Shown: piece after piece, positions 44,246 through 55,215 of the stretch
Numbering within the stretch: position 1 is the stretch's first letter
Layout: each line of letters opens with the position of its first letter
Source: Pristionchus mayeri
Lineage: Eukaryota > Nematoda > Chromadorea > Rhabditida > Neodiplogasteridae
Length of the DNA: 64,000 nt
Assembly: GCA_036245805.1 (NCBI GenBank)
Contig: BTRK01000004.1
Location: forward strand, 47,060,690-47,124,689
Direction of reading: 5' to 3'
Made by a program: the position numbers and the translations under genes
Notes under the pieces: generated by a model
Databases searched by the model: none
The model's input: only the letters and a program-made list of their open reading frames with translations
Told to the model about the DNA's origin: nothing

Positions 44246-47200
44246 TCACACTGTATCGAATAGTATCGATTGGAGTTGACGCTGACCGTCAGTTAGTGAA
44301 GTTTTACTCTGGATAGCTAAATTAACAAACTTTATAGCCGTAAGTTTGTCATTGTGTTCAGTGCAAGTCAGCGTCCTACTAGCGCTGTCAAAGTTGTGCT
44401 AAATTTACTCGTATACTGTATTTAATATTAATGGAAAAATATTGGTCGATTCGTACCTCTCCAATTTTTGTCTTGTATTTGCATAAGTCTGCGGAAGCTG
44501 TAATAATGTTTTTAAATCATAATTATTCATGGCACTCACGTTTCTTGCACTCAAACTGCGCGTGATTCTTATAATCTGCCGCCTTCAACAAATTAGAACC
44601 ACTCCATCCGTTATCATGATTGCACGTTGCTTTGCTTCTCTTCACTGGTTTATTCGCATAACTGAAAAAAATACTGTTGTTTTTTCCTTTGGAATAGTTT
44701 TTTAACATTTAACATCGTTATGCATAGGATACTTACTGTAAATATAGTTCTGGATCATTACAAGTTACTTGAACCCCATTACTAATTGAGACGCGGCTGA
44801 CTGGACCATTTGATTCACAAACTGTAGGAAAGATTATCATGTTTATTTAAATGTGTTTAAGGGATGAATTCTGAAAATGAGAAAAATTTAGGGTACTTTT
44901 AATGCATTCAAATTGTATTCTCGTTTTCTTGTCGCCATTCTTAAGCAATTCAGAACCAATCCATCCATTGACTCCGCATACGGCTTTATCATTCGTTACA
45001 TGTTGATTCAAATAGCTGAAAATACATCATTTGGGCACATCTTCGGTTTCTGGCCACCCCCCCTCCTCTCCCTCATCTAGCCCACTCATTTCTAGGTATT
45101 CCTCCCTGATTTTCGGCCGCTCACCCCTCAATGATGGGATGGAATGGGAAATTGGGAGGGGGTGGCCAGAAACCGAAGAAGTGCCATCATTTGTTTATAT
45201 TTATTTAACATTTCATAAATGTGTAAATGGAAATTGATGAGCAAACTCACAACAAATTTTGTTCTGAATCAGCGCAGCTCACTTCCACAGCGTGGTCCTT
45301 CTTTGGAACACTAATTCTATCTCCATCAGCTTCACAAACTGCAAATCAAAAATGCAAATCAACTTTATCTTCTCACATTCAGTATCAATCTTTAATATAT
45401 ATGCACATATTATTAAAGCCACAAAATATTCTTCGAACAATGAACTATTTACACTCCGACTCCGAAATGCATAGATTCTTTTAAAACCTTGATATTTTGA
45501 GAAAGAAAATGTAATAAGCTCACTTTCAACACAAGACACCAATAGCCGCTCATATCCCTCAACGACTCTTACTTTATTTGATTTCCAGGTATGCGAGTGC
45601 CTATCCTCATCACACTTTAGGGAACCATAAAATTGTCCGTTGAATCTGTAAATATATAACTGAGGAATCGCGAGATAATCGAGCTCGACAGGGTGGTAAA
45701 AATAACATTTATCCTGTCTGAACAAAATTTCAATGTGATTGCTTTGAATGATGTTGGTGACACTTCCATATTCAAAATTCCAAATTTATTTGCCAAAATA
45801 AAGCTAATATCACGGCCTCTTTCATTGTTTTCTCCGGTCACAGCAGTACCCGAAATGACCGTGCAAATTTAAAATTTTAAAAAGTTCTCGAAACGTAATA
45901 TTTTAGTATATGCATGGTACCCATTCCTATTCGTTGCGTACGATAGTAACACGATGAAGATCAGCAATGACGGCCATAACAGGCGAACCCTAGATTTTTG
46001 CCGAACCAGATTCTTAATAACTCAAACAAATATTTCGCAAAACATACTCAATCGCATTCAGAGTTTTCTTTTTCAGATCGCTTGCACAGGTTAGTAGCAT
46101 CTTTCTCGTATATTTATGGCTAACTCTTTCGGCTTTAAGCTGAATTGATATTTTCTAGTTTGATTTGAAATTATATTGTTCACCCCTTTTGCATCGTGAT
46201 GCGTGCACCGAGCAGGGCCTGAGATAGTTTGATTTTATTTTTTTATAACATTATTAATACTACAGGTATCATGAGTCAGTGAGGAATGCATTGCCGCTCT
46301 GTCGAAAGTAGATCATTGCTTTCAGATGTGCTTAAGAGTGACTGTCTGAGATAACTATTCTTCAGCGATATAATAAAATGCAATTCAGCTTTGTTCGATC
46401 CATAGATTTTCTGGGAATTATACAGGGCCCGAAAAGTGAGGGTTTGCTATTGTTTTCTGGCACACCCTCACTGACTCTTGATATATAATATGTTATTAGT
46501 ATTAATTTAATGTATCACTTGGTTTGCACTCAAAAGGCACTCCTTCAAAAGCGGGCGCACTTTTAAAGCCATTCATTGCCACCGAATTCCACCCGTTCAT
46601 ATCACACACCGCCTCATGGTAGGGCACACGTACTCCAGCGGAACTGGAATATCGGTCATTTTAGGTGATATAGATAGTAATAATGTGCATTTACAAACAA
46701 TATTTTTCAGGTTCGACATGACCAATTTTAAAATATGAAAATCTCCGGAAAAAAATGGGTTCATGACCTAGTTTCGCAATTATTTGTCAACTTGAGGGAG
46801 TAAGAATTATTCAATTTTTTTTGTATTTTAGGAATATGAGAGGTGGATTCAAAAACAACTCACAAAAGGTCGTGGTTGAAATCTTTGCAGATTACATCTA
46901 TTCCTCCCACAAATTGTTTTATAGCAGTATCAGAGAAGAATGAATTAATTCCGATCCCTGTTACTTCACAGTCTGCACAAATATTAAAATTTAATGCATG
47001 TATACAACAAAATACATTTGTATTAGAGGAAATATTTTAAAAACATATAAAATAATTAGTATTTAAAAATTACACGTTTTAATTGTGACTGTTAGCTTCT
47101 CCTCTGTTCCAGCTAATTTTAATTCGACCGATGGAGCGGCTTTCGTTGGTTTCCAAGAGGATGCCAAGCGATTGTCCGGAGTGGTCATTTCCACTCCCGT

Positions 47201-47908
47201 CCTTCCGTTCTTCTCATCACATTTGATGCACGCGTACAGCTTCGAGTTGTACCTGAAATATCGATCTCTCAAAGAGTGAGCTGCAGACATCCGACATGGT
47301 GAGGGCCTCCCCAAAGTCTGAACAGCGGAACGAACTTAATGGAGTGTTTTAAGGAGTGCAAAACTAAACTATTTGCGTGATATGAAATCGTCAACATATT
47401 CTGCATAATGTCCATAATTCATAATTGCGACTCACACAATGCCGCATCGGCTGGTTCTATAGTAGTCAAACATTCCTTTGCATTGATAGGATCCCCCAGT
47501 CGTGATGCCTTGACGCTTTGATACAAAGCTCTGCAAGTCAATCATTTATATTGCAACACAAATCATAAATGCATTTGCTATTTCATACAAGTTCCAAACT
47601 GTTACTTCTAATTAATGTATTAATGCAATGCAACAGAGAAACCATAGATAACAGACTATCCGAGAAAACCAATGATTTTTATGGCCCCTTTGTAGATGCT
47701 GAGGTGTCAGTATTTTTTTGTGAATAAATGCATTGACTCACCCTTTCAAATTCCCCAAATTCCCCTGGCCCAGAGATAATCGGCTTCGGGCATGCTTCTG
47801 CATGCACGTATAATTCTGAAAATAACCTCAATCGTTGTTAGACATTAGTTCTCGATTACGGTAGTATTCTTGGACACACAGCAGCAGCATAATAGTGCAC
47901 AACCGCAT
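44246..47908 (-). CDS. Secreted multi-module protein with CCP/sushi-like repeats
   Basis: Exons (minus): 47,908-47,860 (signal peptide MRLCTIMLLLCVQEYY), 47,815-47,742, 47,530-47,436, 47,252-47,074, 46,972-46,864, 46,643-46,519, 45,645-45,536, 45,338-45,251, 45,015-44,897, 44,821-44,737, 44,661-44,540, 44,497-44,457 and 44,398-44,246. Splice phases agree within the first six and within the last seven exons. One linking exon, between 46,518 and 45,646, is missing from my model. A four-cysteine module repeats, split over two exons: CE.dG....V.V.C.D...L, then TCNHDNGWSGS or VCGVNGWIGS or VCDMNGWNS, ending F.C. This cysteine and Gly-Trp spacing resembles CCP/sushi domains of extracellular adhesion or complement-like proteins. 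No membrane helix; function unknown. Confidence 0.75.
45028..45192. repeat. Intronic palindromic MITE
   Basis: CTTCGGTTTCTGGCCACCCC on the left pairs with GGGTGGCCAGAAACCGAAG on the right, extended outward by CATTTGGGCAC and GTGCCATCATTTG. It lies in the intron between exons 45,338-45,251 and 45,015-44,897 of the CCP-like gene. Confidence 0.8.
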
Positions 47909-48752
47909 TTTGACAGGTGCCACTCTGAAAATCAATAATCATATTGTGCAATTTGCATCGGGAAGAATATCTTGGTGCCAATGTGGGATACATTTCCATA
48001 AGAGAGATGCATGCAGGATATCGAGAGGGAAAGAGGGTGGTGCTATATTTATTAGCGCACGACTATAAAACAATACCTCTGATTCGATGGGAGAGAAGCG
48101 GAGTGAACCACTCGCGACGAGTGGAAAGGAGAGAAATGAATGGAAAATGGGAGGAGAGAGATAATTGATTTGGCGAGATTGGAAATAATGGCTATTGTCT
48201 GAGAGGGGGAGAGAGAGAGGGATGTGTTTTCGAAGTGACATCGTCTGGAGCGAACGGTGGCTCTGGGGACAAATTGAATGTCATCACCGTTTCTAGCATC
48301 TGGAATAGAGCAGAATAAAGCAGAATAACGGAGAAATGAGATTTTCGGGGTGCAGCGGTTTGCTGGTCTCTTGCAAACGGGTTCATATTCGGACAAAGTC
48401 ATTTTCGCATAATATTTGAGTATTGTGGTAAATATGGCATTCAGGCAGTCTCAATCTTTCACAATTAGTATTTTGTGATTTATTGGCTTGAAAAAGTATT
48501 GGCCTTTCATTTTACATACTAATTCTACCCTTACAACGACATAAATATTGATTTAACCGATTATCAAGCCCATCTTCAGAATAATTAAATTGCTAATGAT
48601 AATAATAGTTAGTTACATGAATGAATTAAGAGTATGGAAAGATAATATAGTCAACCATTTCTGAGTCAATCACACATTAAGTATCTTTATCGTTTCGCCC
48701 GTGACTTCAGCTCCCCTAGTAACTTTGATGTTTGATCTTTCGTCTCTGATCA
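47909..48752. other. Upstream region of the CCP-like gene, no further gene
   Basis: Open frames on both strands in the purine/pyrimidine-biased stretch 48,050-48,420 lack any domain or splice support. The promoter of the minus-strand CCP-like gene should lie at its left edge, and the 3' end of the PPSY gene at its right edge. Confidence 0.45.
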
Positions 48753-50792
48753 CTACTCGGTCAGTGGAGTCGGCGGTGCGATCTCACTGCTGATCGGGGT
48801 CGCACAGCTGTGCATCTCTCTCAGACTGCTGCAGCTGGAGGAGACGAATGGTGCAGTAGGCAAGGACGTGGCCGTGCTGCAGAGCGACAGGCTGCTGCGA
48901 GTGCTGCAACATTATTCATGAGTTTCCCCGCTCATTTTCGTCTTGAATGATGATGAAAAAAGTGGAAATTTGAGTTAGTGCTACCCTACTGTCAGGAATT
49001 AAAAACATTGCATCATTATTATCTAATAGTTCAGGATAGTTCAAAGATTACGTACATCTGGACGCGGATCTGCTCGTGATGATGGTGATGATGATGATCC
49101 TCCTGCTGATGCTCATGATGATGCTCTCCTCCCTCCTCTCTCATCTTCATCACTTCCCCATAGGAGGGCGGCAGTTCGGAGTGACACGAGGTAGTGGATG
49201 GAGAGGGAAGGATCGAGCAGACGGCGTATCCCTGAATGAGCAGGGATTACGGTAGGCATACAATCATACGGTATGGCGGATCACGACCTGACTACGAAGA
49301 TTACTGTACCTCATAGCTGGGCGGAGGCACATGTGGAGGCGCCGCGCCGACAATCTCAACGTTGTCGAGAGCCGGAACGAAGTTTTCGGCCACCCAGTTA
49401 CGGTAGGCTCCCTGAAGGCAATCGAATAATGATTTTATTCCAATATATATCGTACATCCTGCCTCTCCCGGTTGATCAGACCGATCTCAACTATTGCGAA
49501 GTAGCCGACTGCGGCACAGTACAGAAAGAAGAAAAACTGAACCGAAAACTTTAATTTAATTAATTCTAATCGGCTTGAGTTGCAAGTGAACTGTTTCTTT
49601 GAAGAAACACTCTTGTGAGCAATATCTGGGTGATTTTGAATGCATAGATAATAATTTTTAGTCTCACACGCTTCTACCATGTTTATAACGATCATAAAAT
49701 CTGACTGAGCTTGAGAATCGAATAAAACCCAACCCAAACTGCTAATCGAACCTCGTCCGGAAGAAAGTTTTCGTGTGCCTGTGTCCGTTGACATCAGCAG
49801 AGAATCCCGCGTAGAAATCGTTGATGAACTTTATTGCTGAAATTTTAACTTTATTGCTGAAATCAAGAAATGGTTCAATTCTAACAGCTTGCACAAACTC
49901 ATAGCAAACTTTATCAATTTCTTCACCACGATACATCAAATAGTATAGGGCAACTGACTCGGATCGTTGGGGTCGAGTGGGCGGTGCTTGTTCTCGAGAA
50001 TGTCCAGGTAGTCGAGACACTGCCATGAGCACTTCGAAGGCCTGGAAAAATATGTTTTGTAAAGTTGTATTTGTGTATCACGCCTAACTAAACAAATAAT
50101 TAAAATGTGGAACACTTAACATGAAATTTAGATATGTGAAGCTGAATTTCACGCAATCGCGATTCAGTAGCGTTATTTATCAATTTTCCCATAATCATAT
50201 CATGAAATTAATTACGAGGACTTGATTGTAAAGCTCTAATGATGTTTTCAATGAGCCAAATTAGGGTATGTTAGGCTCACCAAGGACATGACCAGTGGCA
50301 GGAAAGCTCAAAATCTCACCTAATATATTTACTAATTACACAAACAAAGCACTTCTGGGGGTCTAATGCCCATTGAATTGGCTTATGAATTCGATGAATG
50401 CACAATTGTACATCAACCAGATCTTTGATCTCACCAAGGACATGAACAGCGGCAGGAACGCCCACTTCTCCCTGATCGCCACGCCCGTCCATCCGTAGAA
50501 GCCGACGACCAGCGGATAGAGCAGGATCCCCGGGTTCTCATTCTCGACTGCGAAATTTGAAATTTGAATTTCGCGCCGAAAATCCGAAAATCGAAAATTC
50601 GGACATTTCGTGTAGAGACTTTCAAACATGCAGAAATTTGAGCGGCATGTTGAAATTTTAAATTAGCATGCCTTTGTAGTTAATCACCATGCACATGATC
50701 ACGTAGCCGATTATGAGAAGCGAGAGGACTTTGATTCGCTAAAATCATGAAATTCGGGTATAACTGAGACAAAATAGAAGAAAACGAACCAT
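48753..50792 (-). CDS. Tetraspan membrane protein with two PPSY motifs, LAPTM-like
   Basis: Exons (minus): ATG at 50,792-50,790; 50,738-50,672 (RIKVLSLLIIGYVIMCMVIN, helix 1; ends at a rare GC donor, AAAG|GCATGC); 50,547-50,435 (PGILLYPLVVGFYGW, helix 2, then WAFLPLFMSL); 50,041-49,955 (continues helix 3 as AFEVLMAVS; frame break, then CLDYLDILENKHRPLDPNDP); about 49,860-49,770 (FINDFYAGFSADVNGHRHTK); 49,536-49,456 (FLYCAAVGYFAIVEIGLI, helix 4); 49,411-49,310 (ending VPPPSYE); 49,231-49,056 (SELPPSYGE and a His-rich run); 48,903-48,753. PPxY motifs bind WW domains of Nedd4-type ubiquitin ligases. Four helices plus C-terminal PPxY resembles LAPTM lysosomal proteins, but this is inference. The frame fails at two places in the middle, so it may be a pseudogene or hold assembly indels. 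Confidence 0.65.
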
Positions 50793-51033
50793 AGCGACCG
50801 CTTAGAGCGCGAGAAGAGAATGAGAATGAATGCAGAATGAGGAGGAGAGGAAAGACAGGCTTTTATTAATCAAACTATTGATTCGCTTTGTGTTTAAATT
50901 GGATTTTTTGACAACATTTGTTCTGACGTTTTTTACGATTATAAGATAAATCATGCCATACTTCAAAGCTCATCTGTACAAAACAGTATGCTGAATTAAA
51001 CGTCAAAACGACCTCAAAAAGGCAAAAAGAGTT

Positions 51034-51104
51034 GCCCATGGCTGGAATCGAACCAGCATCGCCACGGCCACAACGTGGAGTACTAACCACTATACTACAT
51101 GGGC
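51034..51104 (-). tRNA. tRNA-His (anticodon GTG)
   Basis: A 71-nt cloverleaf on the minus strand. The acceptor stem GCCCATG pairs with CATGGGC. The A box lies in TAGTATAGTGGTTAGTA. The anticodon arm is CCACG-TTGTGGC-CGTGG with anticodon GTG. The T arm GCTGG-TTCGATT-CCAGC holds the B box GGTTCGATTCC. No intron. An unrelated open frame running through it is spurious. Confidence 0.96.
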
Positions 51105-51737
51105 CGATAGCAAAAAGCAATTGTCATGCACGAGTACCACACGCTCTCTAATTGCAATGGGATGTACCATTGCTTATTCAGTTACATTTGTGATTCATTC
51201 GTGTTTTCACCGATAGATGCCAAGTTTTCTCTTCAATCCTGATAGTACCACTATTCAGTGAATAGTGCATCTTATCAATAGCCCTTTCGCTTTTTGGAGA
51301 ATGAGGGGTGAATACATTCCGATCGTACGGTAATTGTATGTCTCAGTGGTGCACTTGAAACTGTTCGATAAATAGTTCACCCTCAAATCGACACAACGTC
51401 ACGCTATATTTTTTGCAATACCACTTCTTATACTGAAAATCTGAAAATATTGAATTTATCGTACGGTTTTCTAATGAAAATTCAGGCGAATAAAATTTGT
51501 TAGTGAATTGGTTCAGCAGGAATTAGATGCACATATTCGACGATTTTAAGCGATAAAAAATCGCAGGATGGAAATATTAGTGTTCAATCACATTTGAATA
51601 CAATCATACATTCTATACGTACATGATAAACCTACCACATCAGTAAATCGGCATAATTCGAGCTTATTGAGAGTTATTAGATACGTTATTAATATCACGG
51701 TGGAAGCGGAGGATGTGGTGTTATTTGAACAACACAA
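51105..51737. other. AT-rich spacer, no gene supported
   Basis: No open frame with recognisable content and no repeat arms found. The 3' untranslated region of the secreted-protein gene on the minus strand lies at its right edge. Confidence 0.45.
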
Positions 51738-52715
51738 TTAGTGTCCCTGGAACAACGTACATTGTTTACCAAAAATGTAAATATTTTACCATATCAAATG
51801 GCTTGAAGAATTGAGTCCACCACTTCATAATTGGTTGTTCCATAACCTGCTTGCTCCATATTTTGAATTCCGGGTTCTCCATCAATTGAATCATCTGTAA
51901 ATGATTGTATGAATGCTCACTCACAGATCAGATGGATATATCACGCAGCGTGAATTTATTCATTTCTAGCTATTCAAAATACAGTACATGCAGATGCTTC
52001 AAGAATATCTAAGAAAGTATTCACCAGGTCGGTCATTTCTTCGTAAGCTTTCCCGAATGCTGCGAACACGGATTGGATAGTCGCGTTGTGCTTCCTATGC
52101 TTGCCGAGAAACTCGGACGCAAAGGAGTTCTGATTTTTTTGTTAAAAAAATGGGAATGAAACTGAAAAGAACCGGGAGCTTTGAATCGAGAACATCTCTC
52201 TTGTTTTCCACATTTTGTACGGAGACTCCGGCACCTAGAACACAAAGGTTTTTGAAATATTTTCATAAATCATTTACTTTCTGCCGAGTCGTGTGTAATT
52301 GAGGCATCGTTATTCTGTAAATGATCAATTCTTCATTGATTTTCACACCAATACAGTTATAAAATAATAACCCCTCATCAGTTATGGAGATTGATCTCAA
52401 GCTGATGTTTGAAGATAAAGGTGAAGGTACAGAAATATCTGGAGATTTTACAGTCGCCAAGATACGTTTTACGGAGATCATTTTAGAATTGATAATTTTA
52501 GAACTCCACAGAGGTTGAACAATATAGTGTTCCAAATTCATCAACGGGTTCAAAAATAATAAATAGATATTTCTAAAATTCCGCGTTCTAAAGTGATACA
52601 CGTCGACGCTTGCTTTTCGATGGGGAAGCTGACCAACATCTCGGTTAGGAGAGGCGATTACGAGAGTAGCGAGGATGACGATGAACACTAAGCGAGTGCG
52701 AACGATTGAAATCAT
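51738..52715 (-). CDS. Small secreted helical protein (120 aa), family unknown
   Basis: Five exons splice exactly in frame: 52,715-52,634, 52,234-52,173, 52,129-52,025, 51,894-51,790 and a 9-nt last exon at 51,746-51,738 (Gly-His-stop). Residues 1-22 are a signal peptide (MISIVRTRLVFIVILATLVI). The mature protein has no cysteine and is probably all helical: GAGVSVQNVENKRDVLDSKL, NSFASEFLGKHRKHNATIQS (one N-glycosylation site, NAT), VFAAFGKAYEEMTDL and ENPEFKIWSKQVMEQPIMKW. It resembles in style the small secreted helical proteins of nematodes (SXP/RAL-2 or DUF148-like), but I do not recognise a signature. A long read-through frame from the first exon (to 52,263) is intronic. The 3' end of a LINE insertion lies about 40 bp upstream of the ATG. 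Confidence 0.8.
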
Positions 52716-52756
52716 CCTGAATTTACAAATTCGAATCGGATGACCAACACGACATA

Positions 52757-53289
52757 ATAATCATAATCATAATCATTTATTCGAGCATCAAGGCAGAGGC
52801 CTGTCGAACAATGCCGTTCTTCCATTCGATCGCGTTTTCCCTGTATACTCGCTGCCATTGCACTCCGTGTTCTTTAATGAGTTCGTCTCTCCATCTGACT
52901 CTCGGGCGTCCAACAGGTCTTGTTCTATCCCACGGTGTCCACTCAAGAACTCTTTTGGACCACCTGTCGTCGGTGAACATAGATAGTCTCTCTGCCCATC
53001 TCCTCTTTCTTATCATGACTCTGACTCGGATATCAGTTAGAGGGATGCGATTGGCAAGGGAAACATTCGAAATTCGGTCCATTCTTGTAACTCCGATCAT
53101 CTTCAGCATCATGCTTCTTTGAGCAACAATAAGCCGTTTCCTGTCCTTTGATGTGGTACTCCACGTTTCGCTTCCATAGGTTAGCGACGGCTCGACGCAC
53201 ATTCGGAACAGCCTTACTTTTAAACCAATGGCGCATCTTCGATTCGTGAAAAAAGTGTAGAACTTGTTATAAGATCTCCATGCTCCATG
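52757..53289 (-). mobile_element. 5'-truncated LINE insertion with 9-bp target duplication
   Basis: CACGACATA occurs on both sides, at 52,748-52,756 and 53,290-53,298. Between them lies the 3' end of a non-LTR retrotransposon on the minus strand, ending in an ATGATT-type repeat tail (near 52,757-52,778). The truncated 5' end, repeat tail and target duplication are the hallmarks of target-primed integration. The insertion sits within about 50 bp of the start of the neighbouring secreted-protein gene. Confidence 0.9.
52777..53289 (-). pseudogene. C-terminal fragment of RTE-like reverse transcriptase
   Basis: An uninterrupted frame covering only the end of the polyprotein: LKVRLFRMCVEPSLTYGSET, then KRLIVAQRSMMLKMIGVTRM, DRTRPVGRPRVRWRDEL and a last Trp-rich stretch. 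The same block (for example LYGCEAWTM, MERRMIGVTWMDR and GRPRERWRNE) ends the RTE copy at 5,877-8,802, so the two are related but clearly different families. The catalytic RT motifs are absent because of 5' truncation. The frame is intact, which suggests a fairly recent insertion. Confidence 0.88.
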
Positions 53290-54363
53290 CACGACATACT
53301 GATCTAATATATTTTCAGAATACGTTCGCGCACTTCCAACAATGATTCAGCCAAAGTGATGAACACTTTTTTGGTTGTCATCTGGCCTAGTACCCAGGCA
53401 ACATTTGCAACGCGAACCGTTGTGAATTCTTGTTGATTTTATAGCCACCTATGTGCACGGAATTTCACCTTTGCACTTGATAACGAAGTAAAAACAAGAC
53501 TTGTTATTCAAATTTGCAGATTCGAGCAAATATTGTGTCGCAAATTCCGAACTCATACAAATAAAATTTATAGCAAGCTAAAGAGTAATTATATCAAAAC
53601 ACGCGGAATAATGAAGCGATTCTTTGTCTTCAATGGTTCTAAAATGCTGACAGATCTGCTGTTATCATTTATTGGTCAAGTGCCAATTCCGGTGCACGAT
53701 ATACATTCATCACCATTCTGCATATGATGACGCTGTGATCTGATGACAGGGGAACTAAACAGAGAAGCAATGGCATTGCGTGTGTCTTCCCCAAAGACAC
53801 ACATACAAAACCGGTAACACACCTTTCAACAATGAATGTTGAAACCCTAGTCGTTGCTCATAACCATGTCTTCCAAATTCAATGTTGTTTCTCTTGCATA
53901 CATTTTTATCGAGGCCGGGCACTAAGCGGGGACAAATAAGCAGATGTGAACTTTACTATCGATATCGCCGCTCAAAACAGGGAAAACATTATTTTATTAT
54001 GATTTTTTCAGTAAATCACTTCCCGCACTTTCTCAATTTGGATCCATATGATGAAAATAACTTTATCACATGTAGTGAGTGGATGAAAAATGAACCCCTC
54101 GTGAACATTTTCGAGAAATTTATGCCAAATCAAGGTCATTTTATAGTTGAATGGCAGCTGCACAGCTACACTGCCGAACACTCGACTAAGAGGACGATTG
54201 AGATAAATTAAGCGCTTACAATGGCACTTGCCACGTTTTGGTCAGTGATGTGTTTTATTGTGGAATAAGCTCGTGAAACGTTTTTATGCGGGACAGGAAA
54301 AAAATGCTTTGACATTTGCATTGCATGTATGAATCGAAATAAGCCAATAAAAAAACTCAACAA

Positions 54364-54432
54364 ATGATTGAATGTCAATTGAATTGTATCTTTCGTGATG
54401 ATTGAATGTCAATTGAATTGTATCTTTCGTGC
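54364..54432. repeat. Short tandem duplication
   Basis: GATTGAATGTCAATTGAATT and its continuation GTATCTTTCGTG occur twice in direct succession, about 33-34 bp apart. Confidence 0.85.
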
Positions 54433-54509
54433 GAGAGATCACTGAAGGTGTAAAAACCAAAATCCCTCAAAACGATTCATGCCAATCTAAGTTAATTTAT
54501 TTAAGAGGC

Positions 54510-54603
54510 GCAATGGCTCCGGCCCAGACTCCGACTGACCCCAACCAGCCCACCATGGTTGTCAAGGCAGAGAAGGACAAGAATAGAAAGATCAAGTTTT
54601 CCA
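54510..54603 (+). pseudogene. Exon fragment of the Gln-repeat membrane protein family
   Basis: The translation AMAPAQTPTDPNQPTMVVKA followed by EKDKNRKIK matches the fourth exon of the gene at 57,610-58,519 (AALAPQANPTGPNQPTMMAK) in order and length, but lies on the opposite strand without neighbouring exons. An isolated exon copy, therefore non-functional by itself. Its presence shows that pieces of this gene family have been scattered locally. Confidence 0.75.
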
Positions 54604-54893
54604 AAAAAATATTGTATCTATTGTCAATTGAATTGTATCTCTTTTGAGCAATATCTGAATCATTTCTATTGCACAGATACTAATTTTTACAGTCGAACAC
54701 TTATGTCATATTCAGAACGATCAGTACGGAATGTCCCCATTGCACTTGATAGCGAAATGAAAACAAGACTTTTAATTCTGCACATTCGAGCCGTTATTCA
54801 AAGATCAAGTTGCAAATTCCGAATTCATAGATTTCAATCGAAAACCAGTGTACAGGGTAATCGTTTGCCAGCAAGATGATTTGTGGAGCGGGG

Positions 54894-54977
54894 TCTATGT
54901 CGGATGAGAACTATGACGTCATGCCGCATTTCACATATCAAATGCGGTATAACGTCATAGTTATCATCCGACCTAGT
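54894..54977. repeat. Short palindromic MITE-like element (family M1), copy 2
   Basis: CGGATGAGAACTATGACGTC on the left and its near-complement ending CATAGTTATCATCCGACC on the right, around a short AT-rich loop (TTTCACATATCAAATG). Same family as 10-101. It interrupts the second of the two diverged segments. Confidence 0.82.
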
Positions 54978-55215
54978 GCCGACAGAAGCGACATAATTTC
55001 ATGCTGCTTCTTCATTTGCACAAGTAGCAAATATGGTTCAGGAAGCTAGTTGATGCATTGTTGCGTTCTCCATACAATGCTTTCCAAATGCAATTGTTGT
55101 TTCCTCTGCATAAATTTGTCATGACAACTAGGGTACAAATAAGCAGATTTGTAGTCTCCATCTTCGGCATTGTCGCTCAAAACACTGACAAATCTACTCT
55201 CATATTTCACTGATC

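Larger units (their letters stand above)
53416..55215. repeat. Two diverged copies of a ~600-bp segment
   Basis: Segment 1 (about 53,416-54,010) and segment 2 (about 54,640-55,215) share, in the same order, TTGCACTTGATA(A/G)CGAA, AAAACAAGACTT, GCAAATTCCGAA, the CAAAT..CAA-TGTTGTTTC stretch, ACAAATAAGCAGAT and CGCTCAAAACA. The copies are strongly diverged. Part of the same family appears again near 49,570-49,700 inside the PPSY gene. It may be a degenerate mobile element; I see no ends. Confidence 0.6.

Noticed and set aside
45741..45850. Possible extra exon of the CCP-like gene (frame around VTGENNERGRDISF)
   Set aside because: It resembles a module piece, but I find no acceptor AG at its start and no canonical donor, so it was not included in the model.
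50875..51120. 81-codon minus-strand frame near 51 kb
   Set aside because: It runs through the tRNA-His gene and has no support of its own.
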